A DNA stretch of 64,000 nt from Rhizobiales bacterium IMCC20636 (GCA_016865015.1 CP018226.1:3627001-3691000); one strand, 5' to 3'. Counted from the stretch's first letter, positions 44,979 to 54,641 are shown. Made by a program: numbers and translations. The notes: generated by a model not told the origin, from the letters alone.

Positions 44979-46559
44979 ATGCAACGCATGTCCAACCGCG
45001 TCATGAACCTTGCTCACTTGCTGGAGCAATCTGCGAGACAATTTTCTGACAGGCCGGGCCTGGTTTGGGGAGACACTCAATGGTCATGGTCGGCGCTCAA
45101 TGCGCGGGTGAACGCCATGGCATGCGCGTTGGCCGAGACATATGGTGTGCAAAAGGGTGACCGGATTGTCGTTCAGTCCCAGAATTGCAATCAATTGTTT
45201 GAATCAGCCTTTGCCTGCTGGCGTCTGGGCGCAATCTGGGTACCTGCCAATTTCCGCGGAAGTCCGGATGATCTGTCCTGGATTGTGCGGTCCTGCGGCG
45301 CAAAGGGGATGATCATCCAACCCGGTTTTGCTGATCATGCACAGCATTGCGCCCCTGATCTGACCTTCATGATTTCAATCGGCCCATCGGAAATCGGCAC
45401 GGATTATGACGCACTCGTTGAACAATATAGCGCGGCAACTTCGCCGCTGGTCGATGTAGATTATGATGATCCGTGCTGGCTGTTCTACACATCGGGAACG
45501 ACAGGCCACCCGAAAGCTGGCGTTCTGACACATGGCCAGTTGAACTTTGTGGTAAACAACCACCTCGCCGATCTGATGCCCGGAACAACCGAGACTGACG
45601 CCTCGATTGCCGTTGCGCCACTGTCTCATGGTGCAGGCGTGCATATGATGATGCAGGTGGCGCGGGGTGTTCCCACCATCCTGCCCGCATCCTCCGGCTT
45701 TGATGCTGCGGAAATCTGGCAATTGATCGAGCGCTGGCGGGTCAGCAATCTGTTTACAGTTCCGACCATTGTCAAATTGCTGGTTGAGCATCCCTCTGTT
45801 GATCAGGTCGATCACAGTTCGCTGCGCCACGTGATCTATGCCGGCGCGCCGATGTATCGGGCCGATCAGATTACCGCACTGGAGAAACTTGGCCCGGTTC
45901 TGGTGCAATATTTCGGTCTTGGCGAAGTGACCGGGGCCATTACAGTCCTGCGCCCGGACCAGCATGAAGATGGCAGCGCGGATGCGCGCCGTGAAGGCAC
46001 CTGCGGCACAGCAAGAACAGGCATGCAGGTTCAGATTCAGGACGAAACCGGCACGGAAGTTGCTCCGGGAGAAACCGGTGAGTTCTGCGTGATCGGACCT
46101 GCGGTGTTTGCCGGCTATTGGGACAACCCGAAAGCCAATGCCGCAGCATTCCGCAATGGCTGGTTCCGGACCGGCGATCTGGGACACATGGATGCAGACG
46201 GGTATTTCTATCTGACCGGTCGGGAATCCGACATGTATATTTCCGGCGGCTCAAACATTCATCCGCGAGAGATTGAAGAGAAATTGCTGCTGCATCCAGA
46301 CATTTCCGAGGTTGCCATTTTTGGTTATCCCGATCCGAAATGGGGAGAAATCGGTGTGGCGGTCTGCGTCACCACAAATGGAGAACCGCTCGACCCCAAA
46401 GTCTTGAGCAATTGTTTGGCTGAAAAAGTCGCCAGCTACAAATTGCCAAAATCCATTGTGTTCTGGGATGAGCTTCCAAAATCCGGTTATGGCAAGATCA
46501 CCAAGAAACTCGTTCGCGCCGAGTATGAGCGGCGTTTGTCAGAGGGAGCGCGGGGATAA
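44979..46559 (+). CDS. acyl-CoA synthetase (AMP-forming)
   Basis: The 526-residue ANL-superfamily enzyme activates a carboxylic acid with ATP and CoA. Motifs are LFYTSGTTGHPKAGVLTH (P-loop), YFGLGEVTGAITVL, the WFRTGDLGHMDADGYFYLTGRESDMYISGGSNIHPREIE hinge and the catalytic Lys near the end (PKSGYGKITKKLVR). Sequence is closest in style to medium-chain or aryl/cyclohexane-carboxylate ligases, but the substrate cannot be told. It overlaps the next gene by one base (TAATG). Confidence 0.88.
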   Translation: MQRMSNRVMNLAHLLEQSARQFSDRPGLVWGDTQWSWSALNARVNAMACALAETYGVQKGDRIVVQSQNCNQLFESAFACWRLGAIWVPANFRGSPDDLSWIVRSCGAKGMIIQPGFADHAQHCAPDLTFMISIGPSEIGTDYDALVEQYSAATSPLVDVDYDDPCWLFYTSGTTGHPKAGVLTHGQLNFVVNNHLADLMPGTTETDASIAVAPLSHGAGVHMMMQVARGVPTILPASSGFDAAEIWQLIERWRVSNLFTVPTIVKLLVEHPSVDQVDHSSLRHVIYAGAPMYRADQITALEKLGPVLVQYFGLGEVTGAITVLRPDQHEDGSADARREGTCGTARTGMQVQIQDETGTEVAPGETGEFCVIGPAVFAGYWDNPKANAAAFRNGWFRTGDLGHMDADGYFYLTGRESDMYISGGSNIHPREIEEKLLLHPDISEVAIFGYPDPKWGEIGVAVCVTTNGEPLDPKVLSNCLAEKVASYKLPKSIVFWDELPKSGYGKITKKLVRAEYERRLSEGARG

Positions 46560-47410
46560 TGCGTTACATCCAACAGCCCGGCCCGGTCAAAAGCGCGCGT
46601 CATTTTGTCAGCCTGACAGATGCGGTACCGGCTACCATCACTGTGGAAGCCGGACTGCCGGTTCTGCCCGGACTTGCTGCTGAACTGGGAAGGCTTGGTG
46701 CCACATCAGCCTATCTGTATGTCCAGGATGCAGCTGTGCGACGGTTGGAATATGTCATGCCAGCGGCCTCCCCCGATAAACAGCACACGGCTTGGTGGAG
46801 CGAGACGCATGCTCTCGCCGGGTCGGGGCGAATCAAACAGGCCGGTCTGGTTTTCGGCTGGCGCGATGACGCGCCGTTCATCCATTGCCATGGGTCATGG
46901 ACCGATGAGAGCGGAATTCTGTATGCAGGTCATATGCTGCCTGATCGCTGTATTCTGGACGGTCCTACGACCTTCACTGGATGGCTGTTTCCGGATGCGC
47001 GGTTTGAGGGTCGCTTTGACCCGGAGACAAATTTCACCCTGTTTCATCCCCATGGTGGACTTGCCGAATCAGATGCGACGGCAGCACTGATTCGTTTGCG
47101 CCCGAATGTGGAAATCGGTCAGGAACTGGCAAAAATCTGCGCGATGCTGGGCTGGACCAAGGCGGACATACACGGCATTGGCAGCCTGATTGGCGCAGCC
47201 TTTGCCAATGGCGACACGCTGGAAAGCTATGCGACGGAATTTCTTGTGCGGCAGGGATCGATCAATCTGAAAGACCCGCAATCAGGCCCGCAGATTGATA
47301 TCCTGATTGTCGGTCTGGATGGCGAATTCATGCATGGCCCGCTGCTCAAAGACAAAAACGCAGTGTTGATGACCTGCGAATTGGTTTTACTGCGCACAGA
47401 CTTGGGCTGA
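46559..47410 (+). CDS. tandem PPC/DUF296-like domain protein
   Basis: The 283-residue cytoplasmic protein seems to hold two related halves. The first (about 15-150) has FIHCHGSWTDESGILYAGHMLPDRCI; the second (about 160-280) has GIGSLIGAAFANG, DILIVGLDGEFMHGPL and LMTCELVLL. The first half resembles the PPC (plant and prokaryote conserved, DUF296) fold with its HxHG-like metal or ligand site. The second keeps the fold but not the His motif. Function is unknown. Its tight coupling to an acyl-CoA synthetase and thiolase hints at a CoA or acyl-binding role, which is inference only. Confidence 0.65.
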   Translation: MRYIQQPGPVKSARHFVSLTDAVPATITVEAGLPVLPGLAAELGRLGATSAYLYVQDAAVRRLEYVMPAASPDKQHTAWWSETHALAGSGRIKQAGLVFGWRDDAPFIHCHGSWTDESGILYAGHMLPDRCILDGPTTFTGWLFPDARFEGRFDPETNFTLFHPHGGLAESDATAALIRLRPNVEIGQELAKICAMLGWTKADIHGIGSLIGAAFANGDTLESYATEFLVRQGSINLKDPQSGPQIDILIVGLDGEFMHGPLLKDKNAVLMTCELVLLRTDLG

Positions 47411-47417
47411 TTACTCC

Positions 47418-48971
47418 CTAACGGCTCTGTATGCCTGTCGGGGTAATGCTCATGCGGCTGGTTGCGTGATGGGCGAATGACATGCGGTGGTTCAGCATGA
47501 GATTTGCATAGTGCAGCAGGTCGCTTGTGTGGGACGGATCAGTAGCCAGATTGGTCAGTTCGTTCGGATCCGCTTTCATGTCGTAGAGCAGTGGCGGCAG
47601 GCCGCCATTGAAATGAACATATTTGAAGCGGTCATCACGGATGACAGCAAAATTTGACTGGAACTGCGACAGGCCAAGCTCTTCCTGAAAACGCGTTGGT
47701 TTCAAAGCGTCGCCAAAGTCCACTTCAGAAAAGACATATTCGCGCCAGGATTCAGGCGTTTCTCCCCGCAAAAACGGCAACAGGGACTTGCCATTGAAAC
47801 TGATGTTTGGCTCTTCACCAACCCAATCCAGAAGGGTGGGTGTGACATCAATGGTTTCGGTGAAATGATTGACTTGCTTGCCATGGCTTTGCGGGTTGTG
47901 CGGATCGCGGATGATCAGGGGAACATGAAGGGCGGCCTCGAAAGGCGCTTCCTTGCCCCACATGTAATGGTCACCCAGCATTTCACCATGATCGGCTGTG
48001 ACCACAATCAACGTGTCATCATATTGCCCGCTGTCACGCAAATAATCCAGAATACGGCCGACATGATGATCCACCTCCATTGCTAGTCCGGCATAAACGG
48101 CACGCAATTCAGCAATATCTTCGTCTGACAATGACTCCTGATTGCCATCAAACCCGATGAAAAGATGCTGATTGGAGGGCTCAACGTAATTTGCTGCGAA
48201 AAAAGGATGGGTCATCTTGTGATGATCGAGATTCTGCGGCCGGATCGGCGCAGGCAATGCTGATGGCGCGATAGCCTTGTTATAAGGCGCGGGTGCTACC
48301 AGAGGTGGGTGTGGGCGGATGAAGGTCACCAAAGACAACCAGTCCTCATCTTCCCGAGCGCATAATTCCTCAAGCGTGCGGTCGGTCAAAAATGCGGTGT
48401 CGCTATCGTCAGCTGTGTAGAGGGCAGGATCGGTGATGGCCGGTGTGTTGCTGCCGTCTGCTGCCACTGGTTTGAACAGATCCCAATAGGCTGGCGGAAT
48501 GTCATATCCTTTGGTCTTCAGGTTCCCGATCCAGGACGTATTACTGTCCAACCGCAGTCTGACGATTTCAGCGAATCCGGGGGCCAGGCCTTCATAGTTT
48601 TTCAAATCGGGATCATTGGGGTGGAGAAAGTGAGGATCGGCACTGACATCGGTGTAGCCAAACAGCATGGGTTCATACCCTGCCTTGCGGAACTCAGAGC
48701 CCATGGTGGGATGCTGTCTGGGAAGCGGGCTGCCATTGCGAATTGACCGATGGTTCATGGCGTAGAGTCCGGTCAGCAGGCTGGCACGCGAAGGACCGCA
48801 TGGAGATGTCACAGTATAGTGGCGGTTGAAACAGGTGCTTTCTCGCATCAAGGCCTGTAAATGCGGCATTTCCATCTGCTCGGACAAGGCGCCATGGAGA
48901 CAGTCTGCGCGAAATTGATCAATAACGATCAGCAGGACTTTGTTTCTCAATTTTTGCTCCAACTCATGCAA
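47418..48971 (-). CDS. phosphonate monoester hydrolase/sulfatase family enzyme
   Basis: The alkaline-phosphatase superfamily enzyme (about 510-517 residues) has metal ligands in LLIVIDQFRADC and TADHGEMLGDHYMWGK, and the formylglycine site SPCGPSRASLLTGLYAMNHR (Cys58 from the longest start). GLYAMNHRSIRNGSPLPRQHPTMGSEFRKAGY and the C-terminal VIRDDRFKYVHFNGGLPPLLYDMKADPNELTNLA closely follow the Rhizobium/Burkholderia phosphonate monoester hydrolases, which also cleave phosphodiesters and sulphate esters. No signal peptide. The start is a non-ATG codon: TTG 48971, or TTG 48950, which has GGAG six bases upstream and looks better. Confidence 0.87.
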   Translation of the reverse strand: MHELEQKLRNKVLLIVIDQFRADCLHGALSEQMEMPHLQALMRESTCFNRHYTVTSPCGPSRASLLTGLYAMNHRSIRNGSPLPRQHPTMGSEFRKAGYEPMLFGYTDVSADPHFLHPNDPDLKNYEGLAPGFAEIVRLRLDSNTSWIGNLKTKGYDIPPAYWDLFKPVAADGSNTPAITDPALYTADDSDTAFLTDRTLEELCAREDEDWLSLVTFIRPHPPLVAPAPYNKAIAPSALPAPIRPQNLDHHKMTHPFFAANYVEPSNQHLFIGFDGNQESLSDEDIAELRAVYAGLAMEVDHHVGRILDYLRDSGQYDDTLIVVTADHGEMLGDHYMWGKEAPFEAALHVPLIIRDPHNPQSHGKQVNHFTETIDVTPTLLDWVGEEPNISFNGKSLLPFLRGETPESWREYVFSEVDFGDALKPTRFQEELGLSQFQSNFAVIRDDRFKYVHFNGGLPPLLYDMKADPNELTNLATDPSHTSDLLHYANLMLNHRMSFAHHATSRMSITPTGIQSR

Positions 48972-49283
48972 CTTCTGATATTTTTACCGTGAAATAATAG
49001 TCTTTTTTTCAGGAAGATAGTCTGTTCGACTTTAGGATAATCATCAAATTTTCTTATTCCTTGATAAGAATAATCGATTTCACTGATAATTCGACGGTTC
49101 GTACGGTTTCATCAACTACGGCAGGGGGCTGTGGTCGAACCGAGTTTCAGAAACCACAATTTCACGGTTATTTACATTTGACGGCTCCCCCCAAAGGGGC
49201 TTTGATGATGTCATGTAGTAAAAGCTTCACATCGACACGCTAGACACTGACAGTTCTGATGCACATCCTGAGGAGATAAAACT
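48972..49283. other. intergenic region between divergent PMH-like and transporter genes
   Basis: This 312-base AT-rich gap must hold both divergent promoters. I see no credible ORF, RNA gene or strong long palindrome in it. The only structure noted is a short G/C stem around CCCCCAAAGGGG near 49190. Confidence 0.5.
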
Positions 49284-51326
49284 ATGAAGAAACTATTATT
49301 AACCGGCGTAGCGCTTGTTGCGCTATCCAGTACGGCCTATGCCGCTGGATGCCCGGAAGCAACCGTAGCGGACATGAATGGTGTCCCGGCTGGTGAATTT
49401 CCACAACAATTCGAACTGGCTGAATTTCAGGCAGCAGCAAGCTGCACCCTGTCATTTCAGGAAAATCCGGACATCGGTGATTTGAACGCAAAGATCCAGG
49501 GCAACCCTGATCTTCCAGCGCTGGCAGACCGCATGCCTTCAGAGCCGCTTGTTGTTGCCCCATACGATATGATCGGCAGCTATGGCGGAACGCTGGATGC
49601 GCTGTCCAATGCGACAGAAGCCGGTACATCCGATTTCCTGTCCACGCGCCACGTCAATCTGGTCCGCTACTCTGATGATCTTCAGACCATCGTTCCAAAT
49701 GTCGCGAAAAGCTGGTCTTGGAATGATGACTACACGGAAGTGACTTTTTCCCTGCGTGCAGGTCACAAATGGTCTGATGGCGTACCCTTCACCGCTGAAG
49801 ATGTGAAGTTCTGGTACGACAATCTGGCGCTTGATCCCAATGTCAACGAGAAGCCCAAGGATTACGTGCTAGTTGGCGGCGAGCGCATGACTGTTGAAGT
49901 GATCGATCCACAGACAGTCAAATTCATTCTGCCGGCACCAAAGCCCGGTCTGATTGCTCACTTTGCAACATCGTTTGCACAGGGCTTCCAGCCAAAGCAT
50001 TTCCTGGGTCAATTCCACCCGGATATCAGCGCTGATGCGGATGAAAAGGCCAAGGCATTGGGTTTTGAGAATGGCTACGACGTCATCAAAGCCTATTTTG
50101 GTAACTCAGACTGGACAGATACCCCGTCACCGCTGCTGAACAGCCCGGACAAGGTTGCCAACATGCCGGCTGCCGTGGTTCCAACTCTGGAATCCTTCAT
50201 CACGGTTGCGGACACCACTGAGGGCCGCCACTATGTTGCAAACCCATACTTCTTCATGGTGGACACAGCTGGCAATCAGCTGCCTTACATCAGTGAGCAG
50301 GATGAAGTTTACGCCAATGACAATCAGGTGCGTTTGCTGAAACTGGTCAATGGCGAAGTGGACTACAAGACACAGTCCCTGCAATTGTCCGATGCACCAC
50401 TGTTGCTGGAAAATCAGGAAAAAGGCGACTACTCGATTCAGTTGAAGCCAAAAATCGCGATGCACGCTTTCTCGTTCAACGTGACCTCTGCTGACGAAGA
50501 GAAACGCAAGGTCTTCAATGATTTCAACTTCCGCAAGGCGATGTCAGTTGCCATCAACCGTGAAGAACTGAACGAAGTAGCTTACTTCGGTCAAGGTACA
50601 ATTCAGCAGTTTACCGGCTTCTCTCCGGTGCCGGGTTTTGTCGACGAGAAATGGAAGACTTTTGCAACGGAATTTGCCCCTGATGAAGCAAATTCATTGC
50701 TTGATGGTGTCGGTCTTGCTGATGCAGACGGCGACGGCTTCCGCGATCTGCCGAATGGTGATCCGCTGGTTCTGAACCTGCAATTTGCCACACAGGGCAT
50801 TGCCGGACAGGTTGTCGAGCTGGTTGGTCAGTACTGGTCAAATGTCGGTATCAAGACAACTGTCAAAGAAGTTACACCGGATGAGTATCGTTCGGCCCAG
50901 TCTTCCAATCAGCTGGATGTCGGTCTTTGGGAAAAAGGTCAGCCACTTGGTATTATCCTTGGCAATAACGAGCTTTGGGTTCCACCATTTGAAAACTATT
51001 TCGCACACCGCGTTGGTATGTTGTGGGCTGAATATGTGGACACTGACGGCGCCAAGGGCGTGAAGCCACCGGAATATGTCATGCAGTTGATCGACGATAT
51101 CAACGCATTCCAGTCCGAGCCTGTTGGCACAGATAAATCCAACATGCTGGGCGCACGTATGGTTGAGAACATGACCGGCAATCTGCTGTTCATCGGCACG
51201 GCTCTGACGCCTGATCCGATCTATGTGAACAACAAGCTGAAGAATGTTCCGGAATTCAAAACCGCTTCCTATGAGTATTACAGGACATACCCATACCGCG
51301 GAGCACAGTGGTTCCTGGAAGAATAA
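49284..51326 (+). CDS. peptide-type ABC transporter substrate-binding protein (SBP_bac_5)
   Basis: The 680-residue extracytoplasmic protein has a signal peptide (MKKLLLTGVALVALSSTAYA-AGC). Its SBP_bac_5 features include VPNVAKSWSWNDDYTEVTFSLRAGHKWSDGVPFTAEDVKFWYDNL and FNDFNFRKAMSVAINREELNEVAYFGQG. It is about 100-150 residues longer than DppA/OppA, as in a proteobacterial subgroup paired with long permeases. GAGGAG precedes the ATG. The cargo could be oligopeptides, but the divergent phosphonate hydrolase suggests other esters are possible. Confidence 0.9.
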   Translation: MKKLLLTGVALVALSSTAYAAGCPEATVADMNGVPAGEFPQQFELAEFQAAASCTLSFQENPDIGDLNAKIQGNPDLPALADRMPSEPLVVAPYDMIGSYGGTLDALSNATEAGTSDFLSTRHVNLVRYSDDLQTIVPNVAKSWSWNDDYTEVTFSLRAGHKWSDGVPFTAEDVKFWYDNLALDPNVNEKPKDYVLVGGERMTVEVIDPQTVKFILPAPKPGLIAHFATSFAQGFQPKHFLGQFHPDISADADEKAKALGFENGYDVIKAYFGNSDWTDTPSPLLNSPDKVANMPAAVVPTLESFITVADTTEGRHYVANPYFFMVDTAGNQLPYISEQDEVYANDNQVRLLKLVNGEVDYKTQSLQLSDAPLLLENQEKGDYSIQLKPKIAMHAFSFNVTSADEEKRKVFNDFNFRKAMSVAINREELNEVAYFGQGTIQQFTGFSPVPGFVDEKWKTFATEFAPDEANSLLDGVGLADADGDGFRDLPNGDPLVLNLQFATQGIAGQVVELVGQYWSNVGIKTTVKEVTPDEYRSAQSSNQLDVGLWEKGQPLGIILGNNELWVPPFENYFAHRVGMLWAEYVDTDGAKGVKPPEYVMQLIDDINAFQSEPVGTDKSNMLGARMVENMTGNLLFIGTALTPDPIYVNNKLKNVPEFKTASYEYYRTYPYRGAQWFLEE

Positions 51327-51333
51327 ACAAGCC

Positions 51334-51376
51334 AAAAGGCGTCAGCATCAAAACCTATTGATCTGACGCCTTTTTT
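51334..51376 (+). terminator. intra-operon rho-independent terminator
   Basis: The stem 51334-51345 with 51363-51374 (AAAAGGCGTCAG/CTGACGCCTTTT) is followed by a T-run to 51376. It lies just after the binding-protein stop and before the permeases, so it should limit read-through and make the binding protein more abundant. Confidence 0.87.
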
Positions 51377-51383
51377 ATAATCT

Positions 51384-51407
51384 GGGATCTGCCAATCGGC
51401 AGATCCC
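51384..51407 (+). other. second hairpin before the permease gene
   Basis: A perfect 10-bp inverted repeat (51384-51393, GGGATCTGCC, with 51398-51407) with a 4-base loop lies 7 bases after the terminator. It has no T-run. It may protect a processed 5' end of the permease message or act as an extra barrier. Confidence 0.6.
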
Positions 51408-51438
51408 CACCTCTAGACTGCCAGGTTGGGTTAGATAT

Positions 51439-52446
51439 ATGGGGCGCTTCTTACAATTCACGTTTATGCGGGCAGTGATGGCGATTTTTACGCTGCTCAC
51501 AGTGTCGCTGATCGTGTTTACATTGATGGAGTTGGTTCCCGGCAGTTGCGCGGAACGGTATCTGGCTTTCAAGAACACTCAGGGCGCACAAATTTCGATT
51601 GATGATATCCAGGCGGAAGAACGCCGCCTTGGCCTCGACCGCCCGTTTGCGGTGCGTTGGGTCAGTTGGGTCAGCAATGTGATGCTGCGTGGTGAATTCG
51701 GTGACAGCTGTATTCTGCGTCTCGATATCAATCAGCTTCTGAGCGATAAATTCTGGATCAGTCTGGCAATATGTCTGGCAGCTCTGATTGCCGCATATCT
51801 CATAGCCATACCGGTGGGGATCATATCGGCGTCATCGAATAATGCATTTGCCAATAACTCACTCCGGCTGGTTTCCTATCTGGGCCTGGCGCTGCCAAAC
51901 TTCCTGCTCGCTCTCATCATCATGCTGATTTCCACAGTGTTTTTCGGCGATTCCCTCACGGGACTGTTCTCGAAAGAATACCGTGATGCCGCGTGGTCGA
52001 TGGCCAAGTTCTGGGACTTCCTGTCCCGAGCCTGGCTACCAATCTTCATTCTGGGGTGGTCTGCAACAGCCTTTGCGCTGCAGACTGTCAGAGCATTGAT
52101 GCTGGATGAAAACGGCAAGCTCTATGTTACGGCGGCCTCTGCCAGGGGTATTGGCGGCTGGAATCTCCTGTGGCGCTATCCCGCACGCCATGCGCTCGGG
52201 CCAGTGATCAATTCCCTCGGGTTTGACCTCAACCGTATTTTCAACGAATTGCCGATCATCGCCCTGATCCTGACACTGACCGAAGCAGGTGCGCTGCTGA
52301 TTGAAGCACTGGCGCGCTCGAATGATCAGCAATTGGCCGGCGCGATCATCTTTCTTCTGACGGCAACGATTGTGATTCTCAATTTCGTGACCGACATTCT
52401 TCTGGCTTTGATGGACCCGCGCGTGCGTCGCGGAATGATGGGGTAA
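51439..52446 (+). CDS. peptide-type ABC transporter permease (DppB/OppB-like)
   Basis: The 335-residue permease has an N-terminal TMS (FMRAVMAIFTLLTVSLIVFTLMELVPG) and the DppB-type start with VPGSCAERYLAF. Six helices and the EAA-like loop TAASARGIGGWNLLWRYPARHALGPVINSLGFDL are present. A periplasmic insert of about 50 residues follows TMS1. It lies 112 bases after the binding-protein gene, with two hairpins between, and 3 bases before the second permease. Confidence 0.9.
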   Translation: MGRFLQFTFMRAVMAIFTLLTVSLIVFTLMELVPGSCAERYLAFKNTQGAQISIDDIQAEERRLGLDRPFAVRWVSWVSNVMLRGEFGDSCILRLDINQLLSDKFWISLAICLAALIAAYLIAIPVGIISASSNNAFANNSLRLVSYLGLALPNFLLALIIMLISTVFFGDSLTGLFSKEYRDAAWSMAKFWDFLSRAWLPIFILGWSATAFALQTVRALMLDENGKLYVTAASARGIGGWNLLWRYPARHALGPVINSLGFDLNRIFNELPIIALILTLTEAGALLIEALARSNDQQLAGAIIFLLTATIVILNFVTDILLALMDPRVRRGMMG

Positions 52447-52449
52447 ATC

Positions 52450-53646
52450 ATGAGCACAACAACTGCAGACCCAAATGATCTGGCAAAAGCTGCCAAGCTG
52501 AAAGAGGCCTATTTTACCGCCTCTCAAGGGCAGTTGATCTGGTCGCGCTTCAAAAGCAATAGAACCGCGATGATTGCGCTCTGGGCGCTGCTGCTCATGA
52601 TTAGCATGGGCATCTTCGCTCCATTCCTGTCGCCCTATGATCCCACGATTGCAGGTCGTGACGTTAATTATGAGAATGGCGCACCGCAAATCCCGAAATT
52701 CTGGGATGAGAATGGTTTTTCTGCCCGGCCATTCATCTATTCATCAACGCGAGAGCGCTCGATCAAGACGAACTTCCGATGGGTCACGACAATTGACCGC
52801 GAACAGCGCCGCTACATAGAGTTTTTTGTCGACGGCTGGGAGTACAGCCTGATTGATGTTAATTGGGACTTGCCCGGTAAATTGCTGGATATCGATATCA
52901 AGACGCTGACATTTGACACACATCTGTTTGGTGTGGCGGAGGGCGGCGTACATCTGTTTGGAACCGATTCCAGCGGCAAGGATATTTTCGGCCGAACTCT
53001 GCATGCCATCTGGACATCGCTTGCGGTTGGCACACTTGGAGTTCTGATTTCCTTTGTGTTGGCTTTGATCATAGGAGGAGCAGCCGGCTATTTCGGTGGC
53101 TGGATTGATTCCTCGTTGCAAATGCTCACCGATGCCATTCGAACGGTTCCGCCGATTCCGCTGTTCATGGCGCTGGCGGCCTTCATGCCGGATTCGTGGA
53201 GTTCGGAAACCCGCTTCTTCTTTATCTCGATTATTCTGGGACTGATCGGCTGGCCGACACTGGCACGGCGTATACGTACCCATTTGCTGACGGAACGCAG
53301 TCAGGAATATGTACTGGCAGCCGAATTATGCGGAGCGTCCTCAGGACATGTGATCCGCAAACATCTGCTGCCCAGTTTCACCAGTTACATCATCGTCGAT
53401 CTGATGATTTCATTTCCCTATATGGTGCGGTCTGAAACTGCGCTTTCCTTTATCGGCCTCGGCCTGAAAGACCCTGTGAATTCGCTTGGGTCCATGATGC
53501 AGAATGTGTCGCAAGCCGATGTTCTGCTGAATTACCAATGGTATTTCATTCCCGTCATCTTCTTCGTTGCTCTTGTCCTGGCCTTCGTTTTTGTTGGCGA
53601 TGGTTTGCGAGATGCAGCTGACCCCTATTCAAGCGTGAAAAAATAA
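52450..53646 (+). CDS. peptide-type ABC transporter permease (DppC/OppC-like), long form
   Basis: The 398-residue permease has the OppC N-terminal region (LIWSRFKSNRTAMIALWALLLMISMGIFAPFLSPYDP) and the C-terminal permease core with the loop YVLAAELCGASSGHVIRKHLLPSFTSYIIVDLMISFPYMVRSETALSFIGLGL. About 110 periplasmic residues between TMS1 and TMS2 make it longer than DppC (about 300). The extended loop parallels the longer binding protein. It overlaps the next ATPase gene by one base (TAATG). Confidence 0.9.
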   Translation: MSTTTADPNDLAKAAKLKEAYFTASQGQLIWSRFKSNRTAMIALWALLLMISMGIFAPFLSPYDPTIAGRDVNYENGAPQIPKFWDENGFSARPFIYSSTRERSIKTNFRWVTTIDREQRRYIEFFVDGWEYSLIDVNWDLPGKLLDIDIKTLTFDTHLFGVAEGGVHLFGTDSSGKDIFGRTLHAIWTSLAVGTLGVLISFVLALIIGGAAGYFGGWIDSSLQMLTDAIRTVPPIPLFMALAAFMPDSWSSETRFFFISIILGLIGWPTLARRIRTHLLTERSQEYVLAAELCGASSGHVIRKHLLPSFTSYIIVDLMISFPYMVRSETALSFIGLGLKDPVNSLGSMMQNVSQADVLLNYQWYFIPVIFFVALVLAFVFVGDGLRDAADPYSSVKK

Positions 53647-54641
53647 TGACCTTGCTGACTGTTGATAATCTCACGCTGAAATTCGATACCGACGAAGGAC
53701 GCATCACTGCGGTGGATGGCGTTTCCTTTGAAGTCAATGCAGGAGAAGTTCTGGGACTTGTTGGTGAATCGGGTTCCGGAAAATCCGTGACGGCCAAATC
53801 CCTCATGAAGCTCAATCCCGGCAATGCAATCTACACCCCCGAGAGCAAGATCACCCTGTCGCTTGAGGAAGGGGACGTGGATGTTCTGTCTCTGAAAGGC
53901 AACAAAGCACTGCGCGTCGTGCGTGGTGGTGCTGTGTCGATGATCTTTCAGGAGCCGATGGCCAGTTTTGCGCCAGCGATTACCATTGGTGCCCAGATGG
54001 TCGAGCAATTGATGCTGCACAAAACGGTCACAAAGAAGGAAGCCAAGGCGATTTCGGTGGATATGCTGGAACGGGTCGGCATTTCAGATGCTGCGAAACG
54101 GTTTGACCAATATGCATTTGAATTGTCCGGTGGCATGCGCCAGCGCGCCATGATTGCGATGGCCCTGTCGACCAACCCGAAGCTGTTGATCGCTGATGAA
54201 CCGACCACCGCTCTGGATGTGACCATTCAGGCGCAAGTCATCGATCTGATGAAGGATCTTGTGGCCGAGTTCCATATGGGTATCCTGTTCATCACTCATG
54301 ATCTTGGCGTGATTGCGCAAACAGCCGACAAGGTTGCTGTGATGTATCTTGGCAAGGTCATTGAATATGGCTCGGTGCGAGAGGTCATTCGAACGCCCGT
54401 GCATCCCTATACACAGGGCCTGATCAACGCGATCCCCAAACTGGATGATCTGGATGCGGAGTTGACACCTATCCCCGGTGATATTCCCAGTCCCCTGGAA
54501 CGACCCACGGGCTGTGTGTTTCACACCCGCTGCCCAATCGCGGAACCAGTCTGCAGCCAACAGGTTCCTGAAATGACTGCATTTGATACCAACCACACGG
54601 CAGCTTGTATTGTTGCTGCCCGTCAGCGGAGTGCGGCATGA
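53646..54641 (+). CDS. peptide-type ABC transporter ATPase (DppD/OppD-like)
   Basis: The 331-residue ATPase has Walker A LVGESGSGKSVTAKSLM, signature ELSGGMRQRAMIAMALS, Walker B LLIADEPTTALDVTIQAQ and switch FITHDLGVIAQ. The C-terminal oligopeptide-binding helper region carries the 4Fe-4S-type Cys spacing GCVFHTRCPIAEPVC. It overlaps the next gene (ATGA). Confidence 0.92.
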   Translation: MTLLTVDNLTLKFDTDEGRITAVDGVSFEVNAGEVLGLVGESGSGKSVTAKSLMKLNPGNAIYTPESKITLSLEEGDVDVLSLKGNKALRVVRGGAVSMIFQEPMASFAPAITIGAQMVEQLMLHKTVTKKEAKAISVDMLERVGISDAAKRFDQYAFELSGGMRQRAMIAMALSTNPKLLIADEPTTALDVTIQAQVIDLMKDLVAEFHMGILFITHDLGVIAQTADKVAVMYLGKVIEYGSVREVIRTPVHPYTQGLINAIPKLDDLDAELTPIPGDIPSPLERPTGCVFHTRCPIAEPVCSQQVPEMTAFDTNHTAACIVAARQRSAA

